Of a DNA stretch of 9,569 nucleotides, positions 6,598 to 9,569 are shown piece by piece; positions within the stretch are counted from its first letter, which is position 1, and each line of letters begins with the position of its first letter. Source of the stretch: an uncultured candidate division Zixibacteria bacterium. Lineage in GTDB: Bacteria > Zixibacteria > MSB-5A5 > GN15 > FEB-12. Under the pieces are notes generated by a model. It did no database searches, was not told the DNA's origin, and was given only the letters and a program-made list of their open reading frames with translations. The translations under genes were made by a program, and so were the position numbers. Location: NCBI GenBank assembly GCA_913009765.1, contig CAJVYT010000149.1, positions 1 through 9,569 of the forward strand, given 5' to 3'.

Positions 6598-7515
6598 TCT
6601 CAGAACGAAAAAGTGCCAATAGTTCAATGTGGAAGGGAGATCAGTTCACAAGAACTGGATGAAATTGTGGAAACATTCCGGATGTTTCCTGGGTTGGGGC
6701 GTAACGAATTAACTGAAACTATTTGCGAGAACCTCTCATGGTTTACCCCCTCAAGTAAACCAAAAAAAGATGCTTGCCGGAAACTGCTAAAAAAACTTGA
6801 AGCAGATGGAATGATCCATATTCCACCAAAAAAAAAGTACCCTCAAAATAAAAATTGTACTGTCAGGAAGATAACAGAAACGAGCAGAACGGATCCCCAG
6901 CCTGAGTTGATCGGACGGCTCAGTGATTTCGAACCTGTCAAACTGGGAATTGTAAGGTATAAAGAAGAGAGAGGATTATTTAACGAATACCTGTTTCGTT
7001 ACCATTATCTTGGATACTCAAAACCATTTGGTTGCTATATATGTTATTTTATTAAATACAATAACAAAATACTCGGATGTGTATTACTTGCCGGAGCAGC
7101 AAAATCTCTTGGAGTCAGAGACAAATGGATCGGATGGACAGACAATCAGCGCTTAATGAACCTGCCATGGGTCATAAACAATACAAGGTTTTTAATATTT
7201 CCATGGGTGCAAATAAAGAATCTTGCCAGCCATATTTTAGGACAGATTGCACGACGCATAGGTGATGACTGGTATAGGGAATGGGGCTATAGCCCTGTAT
7301 TAATGGAAACATTTGTTGATCCTGAATATTACGCAGGAAGCTGTTATAAAGGAGCAGGCTGGCAACATTTGGGCATGACAACAGGAGAAGGCCTTGTGCG
7401 TAAAGGGAAATCCTATAAAACTACACCAAAAATGATTTTCGTTAAGCCGCTTTCAAATAATTTTGCATCATTTCTTCACGAAAAGCATACTGTTAATGAG
7501 GAACTCTATGAGTAA
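6595..7515 (+). CDS. DruA-like DUF4338 protein of the insertion sequence
   Basis: This 306-residue protein is of the DUF4338 family, named after DruA of the Druantia phage-defence system. The N-terminal ~85 residues look like a winged-helix module (GRNELTETICENLSW, then CRKLLKKLEADGMIHIPP). The core carries family hallmarks: RYHYLGYSKPFG, the AGAAKSLGVRDKWIGW run, NNTRFLIFPWV, NLASHILGQ, DWYREWGYSPVLMETFVDP and CYKGAGW. Its molecular activity is not established. Here it lies inside the same terminal repeats as a DDE transposase and is translationally coupled to it, so a role in transposition (end recognition, target choice or regulation) is more plausible than stand-alone defence; no druB-E genes are present. 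ATG 6595 has a good ribosome binding site. The family call is strong; the role is inferred. Confidence 0.88.
   Translation: MSQNEKVPIVQCGREISSQELDEIVETFRMFPGLGRNELTETICENLSWFTPSSKPKKDACRKLLKKLEADGMIHIPPKKKYPQNKNCTVRKITETSRTDPQPELIGRLSDFEPVKLGIVRYKEERGLFNEYLFRYHYLGYSKPFGCYICYFIKYNNKILGCVLLAGAAKSLGVRDKWIGWTDNQRLMNLPWVINNTRFLIFPWVQIKNLASHILGQIARRIGDDWYREWGYSPVLMETFVDPEYYAGSCYKGAGWQHLGMTTGEGLVRKGKSYKTTPKMIFVKPLSNNFASFLHEKHTVNEELYE
7498..7510 (+). promoter_or_regulatory. Translational coupling site between the two element genes
   Basis: GAGGAA (7498-7503) sits 4 bases before ATG 7508, and the upstream gene's TAA is at 7513-7515, so the reading frames overlap by 8 bases. This decides the transposase start as 7508 rather than the ATG at 7463, which would overlap far more deeply. 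Confidence 0.7.
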
Positions 7516-9028
7516 GCCAAGCCGACGTCCAAATCGTGAAGATATAAAAAGACTAAAAAAAGAAAAGAAAAAAGCTGAAAGGAAATTGCGTAAGCAGCAG
7601 AGGGCCGAAGGACTGGAACCGCGTTCCCATACGACTACCCCGAACAGGAAAAGTGAATATGAAACTGCAGAAGAAGAAAAGGATGATCGGACAATAGCGG
7701 TAATCGAACAGGTCAGGATTTTTAGAGAAAAACTACCAATTCTTCTAAACCGGCTGGCAAAGATTAAAGACCCACGGAATCCAAAAAAAGTGAAACATAA
7801 ACTTGCCGTAGTTATGATATACGGAATTCTTTGCTTCATATACCAGATGTCATCCAGACGCGAAGCCAATCGGGAAATGACAAGACCAATGTTTTTTTCT
7901 AATCTAAAACTACTATTTCCTGAACTGGAAAGCATCCCTCATAATGATACGCTCATGCGGCTACTCGCAAGTATTGATATTGATGAAATAGAAAGTATCT
8001 ACATCGATCTGATCCGAAAATTTATCAGGAACAAAAAGTTTGTTCGATATTTGATTGATAAAAGTTATCCAATTGCTCTGGATGGCAGCCAGAAGTTCGC
8101 GAGAAGCTGGTTGTGGGCAGAAGAATGTCTGGAGAGAAAAACTAAAAATAATGGTACAGAAAAACAGTATTACGTTTACGTTCTCGAAGCGTGTCTTGTC
8201 TTTCATGATGGAATGACTATTCCGTTGATGACTGAATTTCTTGAATACACACAAGGTGATATGCAAAGAAATAAACAGGACTGTGAACTTAAAGCTTTTT
8301 ATAGGTTGACCTCACGTATAAAAAAGGAATTCCCTGCATTGCCTATAATGTTGTTACTGGACGGCTTGTATCCGAATGGACCAATGATAGAGTATTGTCT
8401 ACAGAAAAAATGGCAGTTTATGATTGTGTTGCAGGACAAGTCTTTAAAAAGTGTGTGGGAAGAATTTGAAGGTTTGAAAAAACTTGAGAAAAATAACACA
8501 CTTGAACTGAAATGGGGAAACAGAAGGCAACACTTTGAGTGGGTAAATGACATTGAATATTACTACGGCCCAGGTGAGGCGAAAAAGCAAATTATTCACA
8601 TGATTATCTGTGAAGAAAGTTGGGAAGAAATCGATAAAGATGGTAAAACTGTTTCTAAAAGAGCACGGCATTGCTGGATATCCAGTAAACCTTTGAATGC
8701 AGGGAATGTTCATGAACGCTGTAATTTAGGTGCCCGTCACCGATGGGGTATTGAGGAGGGCTTCCTTGTGGAGAAACACCACGGATATCAATATGAACAT
8801 TGCTTCTCCTATGATTGGAATGCGATGCGCGGGTATCATTGCCTAATGCACTTTGGTCATTTATTCAATATTCTGGCCTGCTATTCCGTATCTTTGATTG
8901 AAAAAGTAAAAACTTATGGAATACGGGGCTTTATTAAATTTATTCGTGAAACTATGGCCGCCCCATGGCTGGACCCTCTTTTGGTTAATAAGCTTCTGAA
9001 CCGTCCCTTTCAGCTTAGACTGGTCTGA
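7508..9028 (+). CDS. DDE transposase (DDE_Tnp_1, IS4/ISAs1-like) of the DruA-associated element
   Basis: This is a 506-residue transposase from ATG 7508. The first ~60 residues are strongly charged and lysine/arginine-rich, probably a helical or coiled DNA-binding lead-in. The segment KIKDPRNPKKVKHKLAVV through PHNDTLMRLL (about 85-153) resembles the region that precedes the catalytic core in ISAs1-type transposases. Catalytic candidates are D192 (IALDGSQKF), D285 (LLLDGLYPNG) and the glutamate of RWGIEEGFLVEKHHGY (E416/E417). The Y-x-x-E-H motif after it (YQYEHCFSYDW) is also typical of the group. The frame is intact throughout. It is coupled to the DruA-like gene and lies within the shared terminal repeats. 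DDE superfamily is secure; the exact IS family is not. Confidence 0.9.
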   Translation: MSKPSRRPNREDIKRLKKEKKKAERKLRKQQRAEGLEPRSHTTTPNRKSEYETAEEEKDDRTIAVIEQVRIFREKLPILLNRLAKIKDPRNPKKVKHKLAVVMIYGILCFIYQMSSRREANREMTRPMFFSNLKLLFPELESIPHNDTLMRLLASIDIDEIESIYIDLIRKFIRNKKFVRYLIDKSYPIALDGSQKFARSWLWAEECLERKTKNNGTEKQYYVYVLEACLVFHDGMTIPLMTEFLEYTQGDMQRNKQDCELKAFYRLTSRIKKEFPALPIMLLLDGLYPNGPMIEYCLQKKWQFMIVLQDKSLKSVWEEFEGLKKLEKNNTLELKWGNRRQHFEWVNDIEYYYGPGEAKKQIIHMIICEESWEEIDKDGKTVSKRARHCWISSKPLNAGNVHERCNLGARHRWGIEEGFLVEKHHGYQYEHCFSYDWNAMRGYHCLMHFGHLFNILACYSVSLIEKVKTYGIRGFIKFIRETMAAPWLDPLLVNKLLNRPFQLRLV

Positions 9029-9212
9029 ATTTTTAAAGACACACAATCAGAATTACAGGATAAATTTCTTTTCTCACTTTAGTAATTCGAAAAATATACA
9101 AAACAAAGGCACTCTGACTGTATTAGAAGGCATTTTATCTTACCTTCGTAAGTCAAAGAAAGGTAATTATTAGGCCTGGCTCAGCTCGGTCACCTATTTA
9201 TTGACAAAAACT
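9029..9212. other. 3' non-coding tail of the DruA-like element
   Basis: A+T-rich, without a gene. It holds two mutually exclusive hairpins: TTACCTT (9140-9146) with AAGGTAA (9160-9166), followed by TTATT, and the nested CTTAC (9139-9143) with GTAAG (9148-9152). The first is a weak candidate terminator for the transposase gene. Confidence 0.4.
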
Positions 9213-9239
9213 AATTCATGCTTCAGCACTGATAACAAC
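9213..9239 (+). repeat. Right terminal inverted repeat of the DruA-like element
   Basis: This is the inverted match to 6451-6477. On the minus strand its outer bases continue a reading frame from 9287 that stops at TGA 9218-9216 inside the repeat. Confidence 0.82.
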
Positions 9240-9287
9240 CTGAAGTACTTGATACAGTTCATTCTGAAATGGTAGTATTTTATTCAT
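9216..9287 (-). pseudogene. Orphan gene start cut by the DruA-like element
   Basis: On the minus strand ATG 9287 has AGGAG 8 bases upstream and reads MNKILPFQNELYQVLQ for exactly 16 codons before entering the right end of the insertion sequence. It then continues VVISAEA and stops at TGA in the repeat. The good ribosome binding site and protein-like composition suggest the 5' end of a real gene severed by insertion. I do not recognise the protein from 16 residues. Its remainder is not found directly beyond the other IS end, where a second IS sits. A functional 23-residue peptide is the less likely alternative. Confidence 0.42.
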
Positions 9288-9340
9288 AAGGTGCACTCCT
9301 GATTCGATCGTTATCTTTCAGGGTTATAGTGCACCTTTTT
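9288..9340 (+). terminator. Strong hairpin: plus-strand terminator and minus-strand RBS-sequestering leader
   Basis: AAGGTGCACT (9288-9297) pairs perfectly with AGTGCACCTT (9328-9337). An inner CCTGA (9298-9302) pairs with TCAGG (9318-9322), leaving a 5-base bulge and a 15-base loop. On the plus strand the stem ends in TTTTT (9336-9340), the form of an intrinsic terminator. On the minus strand the 3' arm contains the AGGAG site and stops at the ATG of the orphan gene start, so it would hide that site in the mRNA. Confidence 0.65.
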
Positions 9341-9569
9341 CCATGTTTTTGCAATTTTTGTGGTGTTATATTTTCTCATCCTAAAAAAATAAGTTCTGTC
9401 CTGATATTACCAAGAACATTTTGGTATCCTTTTATTGTACTATTGGGTCTTTTCCTGTGGTGAAAGCTGCTGGAATGTTTGTTTTACTCAAATAATTTAG
9501 TCATTTCTGGTTCAGCAGGATCCCAGTCGTTCATGCTTTATAATGGGACAGGCTCTAAATAGTGTTCCC
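9341..9569. other. Right-edge region without an identifiable gene
   Basis: A+T-rich sequence with no supported gene. It contains a small hairpin (TACCAA 9408-9413 with TTGGTA 9421-9426, then TCCTTTT), a minus-strand 16-codon frame at 9534-9484 that lacks a ribosome binding site, and a GGGACAGGCTCT stretch near the right edge. The last resembles terminal sequences of some insertion sequences but is cut by the window. Confidence 0.4.

Larger units (their letters stand above)
6451..9239 (+). mobile_element. Two-gene insertion sequence encoding a DruA-like protein and a DDE transposase
   Basis: The element of about 2.79 kb is bounded by inverted repeats at 6451-6477 and 9213-9239 that match at 24 of 27 positions, with CTGAAGCATGAATT identical. 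Both genes lie on the plus strand between the repeats, and the second overlaps the first by 8 bases. No convincing target duplication flanks it. The close repeats and intact reading frames suggest a recent, possibly functional element. I cannot assign an ISfinder family; the transposase looks IS4/ISAs1-like. Confidence 0.8.

Noticed and set aside
7468..7935. Minus-strand frame of 155 codons opposite the transposase
   Set aside because: It is antisense to a clearly conserved transposase, is low complexity (Ser/Phe-rich from complementing Lys/Glu codons) and has no ribosome binding site.
6595..9028. Druantia phage-defence system
   Set aside because: Only a DruA-like gene is present. No druB-D or large DruE helicase gene accompanies it, and the pair is enclosed by transposon repeats.
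9484..9534. Small minus-strand gene reading MNDWDPAEPEMTKLFE
   Set aside because: It is 16 codons with no ribosome binding site and an in-frame stop just upstream. It may be a fragment of a lost gene but cannot be supported.
9525..9545. Third copy of the DruA-element terminal repeat (TTCATGCTT)
   Set aside because: Only 9 bases match and the rest of the 27-bp repeat is absent, so chance is likely.
1..9569. CRISPR array, tRNA or rRNA genes
   Set aside because: No regularly spaced direct repeats, cloverleaf with conserved TTCRA loop, or rRNA-like segments were seen on either strand.

Overview
The window looks like a bacterial chromosome segment of moderate to low G+C. The first 3 kb is visibly richer in G+C than the rest. 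The best lineage hint is the minus-strand class III cyclase, whose zinc-ribbon N-terminus resembles DUF5939-type cyclases, which I associate with spirochaetes among other groups. A spirochaete-like host is a weak inference, not a firm call. Clear AGGAG-type ribosome binding sites and sigma70-like promoters fit a bacterium.

Region 1 (1-3656) is a catabolic/uptake cluster. It holds the 3' part of a DppB/OppB-type permease, a complete DppC/OppC-type permease, and a cytoplasmic sulfatase-superfamily hydrolase that most resembles phosphonate monoester hydrolases. These three appear to form one operon ending at a small hairpin near 3000. A GntR/FCD-family repressor gene converges on it from the right and is probably its regulator. 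The likely logic is import of an oligopeptide-like or phospho-/sulfo-ester solute, intracellular cleavage of the ester, and ligand sensing by the FCD regulator. The substrate is unknown.

Region 2 (3900-4997, minus strand) is a class III adenylyl cyclase gene with every catalytic residue present. Its open frame is cut by an in-frame TAG at 4868-4866. The frame clearly continues upstream of that stop to an ATG at 4997, only about 8 bp from the end of an insertion sequence. The gene therefore looks both 5'-truncated and amber-interrupted. A good internal start (ATG at 4802 with an AAGGA site) could still give a zinc ribbon plus cyclase protein.

Region 3 (about 5005-9239) is two insertion sequences set almost end to end, about 4 bp apart. 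The first is an ISAzo13-family element with imperfect 26-bp terminal inverted repeats (20 of 26 matching). The second is a two-gene element of about 2.8 kb: a DruA-like DUF4338 protein translationally coupled to a DDE transposase, bounded by 27-bp inverted repeats (24 of 27 matching).

Region 4 (9240-9569) carries no complete gene. It holds a strong hairpin that reads as a terminator on the plus strand. On the minus strand the same hairpin buries the ribosome binding site of a gene start whose coding sequence runs 16 codons and then meets the end of the second element. That orphan start may be the severed beginning of a gene disrupted by the IS pair, conceivably the cyclase itself.
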